This document shows positions 46,335-54,334 of a DNA stretch of 64,000 bases, piece after piece. The DNA lies in NCBI GenBank assembly GCA_963851385.1, contig CAWKPE010000015.1, forward strand, positions 62,001-126,000, written 5' to 3'. This DNA is from CAWEFA01 sp963851385. Its GTDB lineage: Bacteria; Bacteroidota; Bacteroidia; Bacteroidales; DTGW01. Below the pieces are notes generated by a model. That model was not told the origin of the DNA, made no database searches, and saw nothing but the letters and a program-made list of their open reading frames with translations. Position 1 is the stretch's first letter; each line of letters starts with the position of its first letter. Both the position numbers and the translations under genes were made by a program.

Positions 46335-49091
46335 ATGAAAAAAGCACTTAAGATAACTGGAATCACTATCCTGGTTTTACTGGTAATACTAATTACGTTA
46401 CCTTTTTTATTTAAGGATCAAATAAAAGCAAAGGTTGAAGATGAAATCAATCAAAACCTGAATGCAAGAGTTCATTTTCAATCTCTTAATCTGAGTTTGA
46501 TCAGGTCTTTTCCCAATTTTTATATGTCGCTAAACGGATTGACCGTAGTAGGAGTAGGGGACTTTGAAAAGGATACACTTGTTTCTTTTAAATCTTTTAG
46601 TGCTACACTTAACCTGGTAAGTGTTATCCAAATGAAAGAAATTAAAATCAAATCTATTATTCTTGACAGTCCGAATATACATGCCATAGTGCTTAAAAAT
46701 GGTAAAGCTAACTGGGATATCGCCAAACCATCAGCTGATACAACTAAAAAAATAGATACGACAAAATCACAACCTTCTGCATTCAAAGTTAAACTGAAAA
46801 AGTTTGCCATTCTAAAAGCTAATATAGTTTATGATGATCAAAAATCAGGAATGAAAGCTTCAATGAAGAATTTTAATTTCAAGCTTTCCGGCAACCTGGC
46901 AAGTGATTTCACTACAATTGATATATTGACCACAACTGATGCCATAAATTTTGTTATGGGTGGAATTCCATATTTAAAAAATGCAAGTAATAGACTAAAA
47001 CTGGTTATTGATGCTGACTTAAAAAATTCTACTTATACTTTCAAAGAAAACGAATTTGCTATAAATGACATTGTTCTAGGTTGGGACGGTAAAGTTTCTA
47101 TGAAAGATTCATCAATTATCACTGATGTGACATTTAAAACCAAACGTACTGATTTTAAATCCATTCTTTCAATGGTGCCCGCAATTTATACGAAAGGTTA
47201 TGAAAATGTTGTAGCTCATGGAGGTTTGAAACTCGAAGGTTATGTAAAAGGTGTATACAATAAGAAGACAATGCCTAATGCTGAATTAAATTTAGTTATA
47301 GATAATGCATCGTTTAAGTATCCGAGTTTGCCTAAGTCAGTAGATAATATCAATGTTGATTTGAAAGTTTTTTGGGATGGTGTTCAGAATGACAACACAA
47401 CAGTTGATTTGAACAAGTTTCATTTAGAAATAGCCAAGAATCCTTTTGATGCTGATTTTCATTTAAAAACACCTATGAGCGATCCGTCATTTAACAGTAA
47501 AATCAATGGTAAAATAGATCTTGCTTCATTTGCTGATGTTGTACCATTAGATTCTACGACAATTAAAGGAATGATAACTGCAAATATTGATATGATGGGC
47601 CAAATGTCTATGATAAAAGAACAGAAGTATGAAAAATTCAAAGCAGATGGTTCATTAAGTCTTAGCGGATTTCTGTTTAAAAATCCTTCATTAAAACAAG
47701 GAGCTGATATTAAAAAGGCAACTTTAGTATTTTCTCCAAAATTTGTTGACTTAAGTGCGTTTGATATGCAGGTGGGTAAAACAGATATTCATTTGAAAGG
47801 CAAGCTTACTAATTTTATTCCTTTCGCTTTGAAAGGAGAAACCATACATGGTAATCTTGATTTTTCGTCCTCTCTGATAGATTTAAATGAGTTTATGGGT
47901 GGTCCGACAAAAGTGGATACTACTAAAAAAGTTGATACTACACAGCTTTCAACTGTCGAAGTTCCCAAAAATATTGATTTTACTATGACTTCAAAGATTA
48001 ATAAGCTTATTTTTGATAAGCTTGAAATTACAAATATGGCCGGTATAATTAAAGTTGTTGATGGCAAAATAGAAATGGAAAAACTCTTTATGAATCTTCT
48101 TAAGGGTTCAATGTCAATGACAGGTGAATATAATACCCAAGATATGAAAAAGCCATTTGCAAATTTCAACTTTGATATGAAAGACATTGATATTCCATCT
48201 TCTTATGTTGCCTTCAATACTGTTCAGAAAATGGCACCGTTAGCTGAAAATGCAAAAGGAAGAGTATCTGTAACCCTTAATTTCAAGACTCTAATTGATA
48301 CCCATATGAGTCCAATATTGAAAACTATGAACGGGGAAGGAAAGCTTACATCAAAAGAAATTGAGATAAATAATTCCAAAGCTTTTGCAAAAATTGCAGA
48401 TGCTGTTAAAAACGATAAGTTAAAGAATGTGAAAGTTGACGACATAAAAATGACGTTTAAAATCCGTGATGGTCGTATTTATGTCGATCCTTTTGATACA
48501 AAAATGTTTGGCAACAAGGTAACAATAAGTGGTGATCAGGGATTGGATCAAACCATGAATTACATGATGAAAATGCCATTGCCTAATTCTCAAGTAAGTT
48601 CTGTCGGAGACAAATTAGGAGGACTTGCCGGTCAAGGTGTAAAATTAGTTGGAGGTTCTGTTATCGCTAAAATCAGTATTCAGGGTACATTCAATGATCC
48701 TAAAATTGGAGTGGGTTTTGGCGCTGGCGATGATAAAAGTTCAAAAGAAAGTACAAAAGAAGAAGTAAAGAAAGTCGCAGAAAAAGCTATTGTTAAAGCC
48801 ATTACAGGTAAAAGCGGTGATGATATTATGTCGCAGGCAAAAATTGAAGCTGATGCTGTAAAATCAAATGCAAAGAAAACGGCCGATGCAGTGAGAAAAG
48901 AATCAAACGATAATGCCGATAAACTGGTTAACAGTGCAAGCAATCCGTTTGCAAAAGCTGCCGCTAAAGCAACTGCTAATAAAATGAGACAAGAAGGGGA
49001 AGCAAAAGCTCAAAAAATTGAAAATGAAGGAAATGTTAAGGCTGATAATATAATGAAAAATGCAAAAGCTGAAGCAGACAAACAAAAATAG
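46335..49091 (+). CDS. AsmA-family envelope protein
   Basis: A 918-residue protein with one N-terminal membrane span ('ITGITILVLLVILITLPFLF') and a long periplasmic part. The AsmA N-domain shows 'IKAKVEDEINQNLNARVHFQ', 'FYMSLNGLTVVG' and 'SPNIHAIVLKNGKANWDI'; an AsmA_2-like C-domain spans about 600-760 ('MDGK'-type repeats of beta strands). The last 130 residues are an Ala/Lys/Glu-rich coiled coil ('KSNAKKTADAVRKESNDNAD'). AsmA-like proteins are proposed to bridge the periplasm and move phospholipid to the outer membrane. The coiled tail is unusual for the family and might bind peptidoglycan or an outer-membrane partner. It converges with rplS, with a shared terminator between them. Confidence 0.87.
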   Translation: MKKALKITGITILVLLVILITLPFLFKDQIKAKVEDEINQNLNARVHFQSLNLSLIRSFPNFYMSLNGLTVVGVGDFEKDTLVSFKSFSATLNLVSVIQMKEIKIKSIILDSPNIHAIVLKNGKANWDIAKPSADTTKKIDTTKSQPSAFKVKLKKFAILKANIVYDDQKSGMKASMKNFNFKLSGNLASDFTTIDILTTTDAINFVMGGIPYLKNASNRLKLVIDADLKNSTYTFKENEFAINDIVLGWDGKVSMKDSSIITDVTFKTKRTDFKSILSMVPAIYTKGYENVVAHGGLKLEGYVKGVYNKKTMPNAELNLVIDNASFKYPSLPKSVDNINVDLKVFWDGVQNDNTTVDLNKFHLEIAKNPFDADFHLKTPMSDPSFNSKINGKIDLASFADVVPLDSTTIKGMITANIDMMGQMSMIKEQKYEKFKADGSLSLSGFLFKNPSLKQGADIKKATLVFSPKFVDLSAFDMQVGKTDIHLKGKLTNFIPFALKGETIHGNLDFSSSLIDLNEFMGGPTKVDTTKKVDTTQLSTVEVPKNIDFTMTSKINKLIFDKLEITNMAGIIKVVDGKIEMEKLFMNLLKGSMSMTGEYNTQDMKKPFANFNFDMKDIDIPSSYVAFNTVQKMAPLAENAKGRVSVTLNFKTLIDTHMSPILKTMNGEGKLTSKEIEINNSKAFAKIADAVKNDKLKNVKVDDIKMTFKIRDGRIYVDPFDTKMFGNKVTISGDQGLDQTMNYMMKMPLPNSQVSSVGDKLGGLAGQGVKLVGGSVIAKISIQGTFNDPKIGVGFGAGDDKSSKESTKEEVKKVAEKAIVKAITGKSGDDIMSQAKIEADAVKSNAKKTADAVRKESNDNADKLVNSASNPFAKAAAKATANKMRQEGEAKAQKIENEGNVKADNIMKNAKAEADKQK

Positions 49092-49101
49092 AAAATAAAA
49101 A

Positions 49102-49142
49102 AAGTAGTCTGGTTAAGACTCTTTTTCTTTACCAGACTACTT
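49102..49142. terminator. Bidirectional terminator between asmA-like gene and rplS
   Basis: AAGTAGTCTGGT (49102-49113) pairs with ACCAGACTACTT (49131-49142). A run of T follows on the minus strand (rplS side); the loop is T-rich on the plus strand. Confidence 0.8.
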
Positions 49143-49157
49143 ATAATACTTTGGATA

Positions 49158-49523
49158 TTATTCAGCTGCAGCTGTAATATTTTTCTTTTCCTGAATTCTG
49201 GCTTTCTTACCAGTTAAATCACGCAAGTAATATATTTTTGCTCTGCGTACTTTTCCGTGTTTGTTAACTTCAATTTTATTGATAAAAGGTGAAGCCATAG
49301 GAAAAATTCTTTCAACACCAATGTTGCCGGACATTTTTCGAACTGTAAAAGTTACAGTATTTCCGGAACCTTTAGTTTGAATGACTACACCCTTGAACTG
49401 CTGCACTCTTTCTTTATTGCCTTCAATAATTTTATAATGAACCGTAACGGTATCGCCACTTTTGAATTGGGGAAATTCGTTCTTTACTGTCAGGTTCTCC
49501 TTAATTATATTCTTTATATCCAT
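49158..49523 (-). CDS. rplS: 50S ribosomal protein L19
   Basis: 121 residues with all L19 hallmarks: 'FPQFKSGDTVTVHYKIIEGN', 'KERVQQFKGVVIQTKGSG', 'TFTVRKMSGNIGVERIFPMA', then 'SPFINKIEVNKHGKVRRAKI', 'YYLRDLTGKKARI'. It sits at the 30S-50S interface. The short Ala/Glu tail is normal. The gene stands alone here, not next to trmD as in many other bacteria, and is read towards the asmA-like gene. Confidence 0.97.
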   Translation of the reverse strand: MDIKNIIKENLTVKNEFPQFKSGDTVTVHYKIIEGNKERVQQFKGVVIQTKGSGNTVTFTVRKMSGNIGVERIFPMASPFINKIEVNKHGKVRRAKIYYLRDLTGKKARIQEKKNITAAAE

Positions 49524-49683
49524 TTATGTAAATTATTTTATCAATTTTAGTTTTCAAAAACAGGCTGCAATATTACTAATAATTTTTGATATGTAATATA
49601 TTGACATATTTTTTTATATGTAGAAGAAGACCGTCATATAAACTACTTTTGATTTGTTATCACAAATTTGGAAACAAAACTTT

Positions 49684-49711
49684 TTGTGAAACGAAAAATC
49701 TGTTAATTTTG
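49684..49711 (+). promoter_or_regulatory. Promoter of tRNA-Lys
   Basis: TTG (49684-49686), 17 nt, TAATTTTG (49704-49711), a perfect TAnnTTTG match 55 nt before the tRNA. Confidence 0.6.
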
Positions 49712-49766
49712 CTGCGCCAAAATAAAATCCTTAGACAATAGGAAATAAAAAGTAAAAAATTATTTA

Positions 49767-49839
49767 GACTCCGTAGCTCAGCTGGTAGAGCAATTGACTC
49801 TTAATCAATGGGTCGAGGGTTCGAATCCCCCCGGGGTCA
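49767..49839 (+). tRNA. tRNA-Lys (anticodon CTT)
   Basis: A complete cloverleaf: acceptor GACTCCG/CGGGGTC (one T-G pair), D-arm GCTC...GAGC, anticodon stem ATTGA/TCAAT with loop CTCTTAA (anticodon CTT), T-loop TTCGAAT. The T-stem as written, GAGGG against CCCCC, contains an A-C mismatch. CCA is not encoded. Confidence 0.93.
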
Positions 49840-49850
49840 CAAAGTAAATG

Positions 49851-49875
49851 ATGCTCCATTTTGGAGCATTTTTTG
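49851..49875 (+). terminator. Terminator after tRNA-Lys
   Basis: ATGCTCCA (49851-49858) pairs with TGGAGCAT (49862-49869) with a 3-nt loop, followed by six T. Confidence 0.88.
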
Positions 49876-49993
49876 TTTAATGACGATTGCAAGTCGAAAG
49901 AATTGCAAAAGGGAAGCGAACAAAAAATGATAACAGCTTACTGCGGCATCACTTGCTAAGTGAAACCCTTACCAAAAGGATCATAGTTAGGAT

Positions 49994-50014
49994 AATCCCT
50001 CCGGAGTCACAAAG
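49994..50014 (+). repeat. Second copy of the tRNA-Lys 3' end (decayed tRNA or att-like site)
   Basis: AATCCCTCCGGAGTCACAAAG matches the tRNA-Lys 3' end and first flanking bases (49824-49844) at 19 of 21 positions. Its CGGAGTC would pair perfectly with the GACTCCG acceptor strand. No recognisable 5' half of a tRNA precedes it. Nearby TCACTTGCTAAGTGA could be a degenerate anticodon-arm-like hairpin. Confidence 0.6.
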
Positions 50015-50039
50015 GGCATCATAGCGCGATGCCTTTTTT
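50013..50039 (+). terminator. Terminator after the decayed tRNA end
   Basis: GGCATC (50015-50020) pairs with GATGCC (50028-50033) with a 7-nt loop, then a run of six T. Confidence 0.75.
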
Positions 50040-50117
50040 AATGTTAATACTTAAACACTCTTTTTCCAATTATTATTAGAATAATTATGCATTATATTTT
50101 CTTGGATATTATCAAAT

Positions 50118-50867
50118 GGCATTGTTAATAAAGTATAGCTAAATCATTATTCCATTTAAACATCAACAATTTTATTGAATAAATCAACATATGTTTTGCT
50201 TTTGTATAGCATTTTGTTTTTCTTCTTAATCTGGCCAAAAAATGTCTAAAAAGACTATTATAGCCTTCTACTGTATATGTTTCTGCCTTTGTCTGAACTA
50301 ATTGTTCTTCCGGAACAAATTCATTATAAGCTTTCCAATAGTCAGCACAAACTATCCCTTTGGAAAATTCTTCAATTTTTTCCCAGAGCCTTTTTCCAGT
50401 TTCGGTTCCTCTTGTGCCAATTTCACAATTGACGAACCTATGCCCATTTCTATCAACAGCAATCCATATCCAGCAGTAGTTTTTTTTGAACCAATATATG
50501 TATGCATCTCATCCAATTCTATTACATCAATATCTCCAGGATTTCTAAATTCATCCAACTTTTCTCCAAAGGACTTTATCCAATTAAAAACAGCAACATG
50601 GCTCACATTTAAGTATCTTCCTATTGATCTAAAACCTAAGCCTTCTAAATATAAAACTAAGGCATTTCTTTTAAGGTCATTCGGCTTTCCTAATTGCCCT
50701 ACAGTAAATCGATGCTTGCAATCTTTACACAGAAACCTTTGTTTTGATTTAACTATACCATCTTTACGAAAATTCTTGCTTTTACATTTTGGGCAGCTAT
50801 CTATAATCATTTTATATAGTTTTATAACTGCACAAATATAATAAAACTATACTAAATTAACAAAGCC
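50118..50867 (-). mobile_element. IS1-family insertion sequence, copy B, without target duplication
   Basis: The same 750-bp length, ends and encoded transposase as 16862-17611. The flanks do not match: TATCAAAT precedes it and ATAATAAT follows. Its right end directly abuts a 5'-truncated rlmD-type gene, so a deletion or recombination at this copy removed the original flank. Confidence 0.88.
50125..50810 (-). CDS. IS1-family transposase expressed by -1 frameshifting, copy B
   Basis: The encoded sequence is the same as in copy A: zinc finger and helix-turn-helix in the first frame (start 50810, in-frame stop 50352), then the DDE remainder in the -1 frame after the A-run, ending at 50125. Having the same frame break in two independent copies supports programmed frameshifting. 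Both copies should be able to produce transposase. Confidence 0.85.
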
Positions 50868-51184
50868 ATAATAATATTAGCAACATTGACTTTATAACTG
50901 GAGATGTTCTTGAAACATTCAACCAGGATTTTATTTTCAAATATGGAAAACCAGATGTTATTATTATAGATCCTCCGCGATCTGGAACACTAATTGAAAT
51001 AAAGAAGACCATTCTTATTGCAGAACCTTCGAGAATAATATACGTTAGTTGTAATCCTGTTTCATTAGCATGGGACTTGAAACAATTATGTGCAAAATAT
51101 AATGTAATTGATATTCAACCTTTCAATATGTTTCCACATACACACCACTTAGAAACAGTGGTATTGTTACAAATAAGGAAATAA
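50868..51184 (+). pseudogene. C-terminal fragment of an RlmD/TrmA-type 23S rRNA (uracil-5) methyltransferase
   Basis: About 104 codons carry the C-terminal landmarks of the TrmA/RumA family: 'DVIIIDPPRSGTLIEIKK', the nucleophile motif 'YVSCNPVSLAWDLKQL' and 'DIQPFNMFPHTHHLETVVLL', ending at a TAA. Intact enzymes have about 400-470 residues, with the TRAM and SAM-binding parts ahead. These are missing because IS1 copy B sits exactly at the break. No other part of the gene lies in the window. It is inactive unless a second copy exists elsewhere. Confidence 0.82.
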
Positions 51185-51219
51185 TCTTTTGCTTTTTTTG
51201 AAAATAGAAAAATCATAAT

Positions 51220-51714
51220 TCAGGTGAGTCGTTCAATTAGTTTTTTATAATTTGGCCAAATTACTAACAATTCATCTCTTTTTAATAGCTCAAAATCCTT
51301 AAAATCAAAACCAGGTATTACGGCACATCCAATTAACGAATATGTATCTGGTAAAATAACTTCTGCACCAAAAATTGTATCAGCAGGTATAATTAATTGA
51401 GGCTGCTGGTCCTGAACAATATTATTTCCTAAAATGGCTATCTGAAAGTTCCCGGATTTATTTAATAAGAAAACCCTTAACGGTGAACCATCATGAAAGT
51501 ACCAAATCTCATCTGATTTTAATTTATGCAATTTTGATACCTGTCCGGATTTTAACATAAAATAAATACTGGTCGCAAGATTGCGAGAAATTCCAATATC
51601 TTCATTGGAATTTAAAGTTTTTAAACTTCTGTATATTTCAGAATAATAACCACCTTCAGGGTGCTCTCTAAGTTCTAATTTGCGAATTAAGTGTTTAATA
51701 TTTTGTTCGACCAT
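51220..51714 (-). CDS. Cupin protein, DUF985 family
   Basis: I place the start at the ATG at 51714 ('MVEQNIKHLIRKLELREHPE', then 'GGYYSEIYRS'), which matches the family's N-terminus. A frame-open ATG ten codons upstream is less likely. The DUF985 cupin signature is clear: 'ATSIYFMLKSGQVSKLHKLK', then 'SDEIWYFHDGSPLRVFLL', 'PADTIFGAEVI', 'SLIGCAVIPGFDFKDFELLK'. Members are small beta-barrels related to yeast YML079w and probably bind a small ligand or sugar nucleotide; the reaction is unknown. The gene converges on the truncated methyltransferase. Confidence 0.85.
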   Translation of the reverse strand: MVEQNIKHLIRKLELREHPEGGYYSEIYRSLKTLNSNEDIGISRNLATSIYFMLKSGQVSKLHKLKSDEIWYFHDGSPLRVFLLNKSGNFQIAILGNNIVQDQQPQLIIPADTIFGAEVILPDTYSLIGCAVIPGFDFKDFELLKRDELLVIWPNYKKLIERLT

Positions 51715-51860
51715 GATATGTAATTCTAATAAGTGAGTATTCAAATATATTTAATTAAATGAATATTGTACTGTATTATGAATTGAAAATCAGCTTAAAT
51801 TTTGCAAATTGCAGTAATATGTTTTCCTTTAATGTAATTTAATATTAATCAATCTGAATT

Positions 51861-52127
51861 ATGTCAATAATGACTGAGATAGTAGGATATACTGCTGCAG
51901 TATTTGGAACGGCTTTGATGTTACCTCAAGTTTTTAAGTCATATAAAACAAAGCGAGTGAATGATGTATCGATTATTATGTTGATTATATATATAATCAA
52001 TTGTTCATTATGGGAGGTCTATGGAATTCTTATCTGTTCAAAACCAATTATTGTATGTAATATTTTAGCATTGTTTATAGGAATGCTTCAATTGTATCTA
52101 AAATTAAAACTTCAAAAAATGACTTAG
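51861..52127 (+). CDS. SemiSWEET sugar transporter
   Basis: An 88-residue protein with three membrane spans and the PQ-loop motif 'MLPQVFKSYKTKRVNDVSII' in the first, followed by a Trp/Asn-containing third helix ('CNILALFIGMLQLYLKL'). This is the bacterial SemiSWEET half-transporter, which dimerises into a two-way sugar carrier. The second span's 'INCSLWEVYGILI' matches the usual 'W..YG' signature. Start could be 51861 or the ATG at 51873. It converges on siaC with 13 bp between the stops. Confidence 0.88.
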   Translation: MSIMTEIVGYTAAVFGTALMLPQVFKSYKTKRVNDVSIIMLIIYIINCSLWEVYGILICSKPIIVCNILALFIGMLQLYLKLKLQKMT

Positions 52128-52140
52128 TAAAAGTTTTTAT

Positions 52141-52527
52141 TCATTCATTCATTTCAATTAAATTAATTTCAAGGCCGGATTCGTGCTGAAAATCATCAAT
52201 TTCGTCAATCATGTCCGGATCACTGCGCATATAATACCAATTAATAGTAGGTTCTCCTCCTTTTGCTTTAAATTCCGTAAGAGTTTCAAATATTTTCAAA
52301 AGCATTCTTGATGATTGGGTATTAAAATAGAATAACCGGAAATTAAAAATTAAATATTTATTTAAAGCACAATATTCATTTAACCATTCAATTAAAGGAA
52401 TGTAAAATTTGTAACAATCTTCCATATAAGATTCACCTGATATTTCACAAACACCTTTTTCAAAATCAAAATGCACTATTGGAAAGTAAGGTGCTTCTTT
52501 AACTGCAGGTATTTCAATGTTTTTCAT
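52141..52527 (-). CDS. SiaC-like regulatory phosphoprotein (DUF1987)
   Basis: 128 residues matching the SiaC/DUF1987 family: 'PYFPIVHFDFEKGVCEISGE', 'SYMEDCYKFYIPLIEWLNEY', 'LFYFNTQSSRMLLKIFETL', 'WYYMRSDPDMIDEIDDFQHE'. In Pseudomonas aeruginosa SiaC is phosphorylated on Thr68 by SiaB, dephosphorylated by SiaA, and when unphosphorylated activates the diguanylate cyclase SiaD. The equivalent residue here is T70 in 'YFNTQSS'. It lies 40 bp after the SiaB-like gene. No SiaD-like cyclase is in the window, so the output partner is unknown. Confidence 0.88.
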   Translation of the reverse strand: MKNIEIPAVKEAPYFPIVHFDFEKGVCEISGESYMEDCYKFYIPLIEWLNEYCALNKYLIFNFRLFYFNTQSSRMLLKIFETLTEFKAKGGEPTINWYYMRSDPDMIDEIDDFQHESGLEINLIEMNE

Positions 52528-52567
52528 AAAAATAATATATTATCTATTGGACTCTTCAAATGTATAA

Positions 52568-53086
52568 TTATTTTGTTATTGATGCACAAATAGTAAAAAC
52601 AGAGTGAGAATCAGAAATAGTTTTAATTTCAAAATCAAGCTTATTTAAAGAAAGTAATCCTATTTGTATAATACCGATATGAGCTCCTAAATCTTTTTCA
52701 CCAAGGCTCTTATTGCGAGTTTTTGTACGAAATTCACGGAGTTCATCTAAACTCATCGAATTTATGTTGCTACAATATTTTTGCAGAATTGGACCATCTT
52801 TATTGTTTATTAAGTTTGAAGTTGTTAAAATTAAAAGTTTACCATTTTCAAGCAAAGAAAAACTTCCTACACCAGAATGCTTGCAATTATCTACTGGTCT
52901 TGTTTCAACAGAGTATTTAGCAACATTTTGAGTTAATTCAAAAAAAACTTTATATAATCTGTTGCCTGTCTGTGACTGCAATCCAAATGTATGTTTGATA
53001 TATGTACCAAGATTTGACAAGATATCTATACAAAAAGGTCCCTTGTATTCTAGAAGCAAATTATTATTTGCAGTATTTAAAATCAT
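52568..53086 (-). CDS. SiaB-like protein kinase (DUF6272)
   Basis: A 172-residue GHKL-like fold protein: 'YKVFFELTQNVAKYSVETRP' (N-box Glu/Asn), 'GVGSFSLLENGKLLILTTSN' and a Gly-rich 'KSLGEKDLGAHIGIIQIGLL', matching the SiaB family. SiaB phosphorylates SiaC, so this protein and the next gene form a kinase-substrate pair. In the original operon it followed the TPR-SpoIIE phosphatase gene. An IS982 copy now lies 135 bp upstream, so expression may depend on read-through or a promoter in the IS or spacer. Confidence 0.83.
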   Translation of the reverse strand: MILNTANNNLLLEYKGPFCIDILSNLGTYIKHTFGLQSQTGNRLYKVFFELTQNVAKYSVETRPVDNCKHSGVGSFSLLENGKLLILTTSNLINNKDGPILQKYCSNINSMSLDELREFRTKTRNKSLGEKDLGAHIGIIQIGLLSLNKLDFEIKTISDSHSVFTICASITK

Positions 53087-53221
53087 AAGACAACTTGTTA
53101 CTCTAACTTTTATTCAAATTTCTAAAAATCAATATGTTTTTAAATTATTAATCAACATTCATTTTGCTTTTGGAAATTTAATGTTTTTTAGATGAAATAA
53201 CCATATTTATTTATGAATAAT

Positions 53222-54272
53222 GCGAATTAAGAGTTAAAAATAAAAATAATAAATGCGGCTGCGATTCTGCCAAAGACATGCACAAGCAGGCCATTTGTAG
53301 AACGCACCTTTGATGCTCTTTGAATATCTGTATTCTCAATTAGCCAGTTGAATAGTGATTCGATAGGTTGCCTAACACTAGATACAGCCTTTGAAAATAA
53401 ATCATTTGCTGCCTTATCTCTTTGTCTAGTTTCCTGAGATTGACCTTTGATTGCTTTTACAGGCGTTAAAATCTCTGAATTAAAAGAATTTTTCAAATTT
53501 TCTTGTAAATTCGGAATCATTGTAAATCTTATCGCCAAAAAAGTTTCGATTGTATATTTCGCTCCAGTATTGCTTATGGACATTCAAATCATTTTCTGAT
53601 GCCGGGGTAATAACAATGCTTTCAGGAAAAGGTAGATGATTTGGGCGTTGAAAAGCCAAAGCATGTAGCTTTAGGCCATTGTAGTACATACTTTTAGTAG
53701 AGCAATAACCTTTATCGGTAATTTCTAATGCAACAGAAGGTGTACGTTTTCCTGAACATGTAATAATTGGCAGTGAATCCATTAGACTTTTGTTTAGATC
53801 GCAATCTTCAGGACAAAAAGCAGACAAGAGATTATTGGTTAAAGTTTTAAATGCTTCAGAAAGCTTGTTTATACGCATAATAAAGGCTTCATAGGAAGGC
53901 AATAAAGGAAACCATGAACGAAGATGTTCGTTTGCAAACTCATGTATTTGCTTTATCTTTAAGCGTTGTTCAATTTTCATGGAGTACAAATAGATCGTCA
54001 TTACTTCCTGATCAGTAAAATCAGGTTGGCTGTTGTTACTAAAACGCTCGCAGTTATATTTTAAATGAGAGTCGTACATATCGCAGATATACAGATAGAT
54101 TGAAATTAATTTAAGTTCTTTTACCTTAGGAATCATACGGCAAGACATAGTTTGTTAGACATGCCTTAATGTATTGATTTCTAAGGTATTATAAAAATAT
54201 TTTAACTATATTTTATTGACAATCAATGCTTTATATTGTTAATAACTTATTGGTTTTCAACTCTTAATTCGC
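53222..54272 (-). mobile_element. IS982-family insertion sequence, copy 2 (frameshifted)
   Basis: 1051 bp, one base longer than copy 1, with the same ends. A perfect 9-bp target duplication ATGAATAAT flanks it (53213-53221 and 54273-54281), differing from the copy-1 target by one base. It is inserted between the SiaB-like gene and the TPR-SpoIIE gene, in the same orientation. Confidence 0.9.
53227..54148 (-). pseudogene. IS982 transposase inactivated by a one-base insertion
   Basis: Same protein as 19275-20195 up to 'GDKIYNDSE'. An extra A (CTTGTAAATTCGG here, CTTGTAATTCGG in copy 1, near 53505-53509) shifts the frame and stops translation at 53480. The C-terminal third continues in the other frame. 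The catalytic domain is broken, so this copy could only move with transposase from another copy. Confidence 0.88.
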
Positions 54273-54334
54273 ATGAATAATAGAACAAAGAAAATTGTGA
54301 AAAAAAATAAACTGATTTATTTTTAAATGATAAA

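Noticed and set aside
46133..46351. 72-codon frame between the receptor fragment and the asmA-like gene
   Set aside because: It overlaps the terminator hairpins, runs past the asmA-like start and has a composition explained by T-rich DNA.
49880..50115. Integrase gene or mobile island between the tRNA-Lys and IS1
   Set aside because: The stretch is under 250 bp with no coding frame. Only the 3'-end copy and terminators can be supported.
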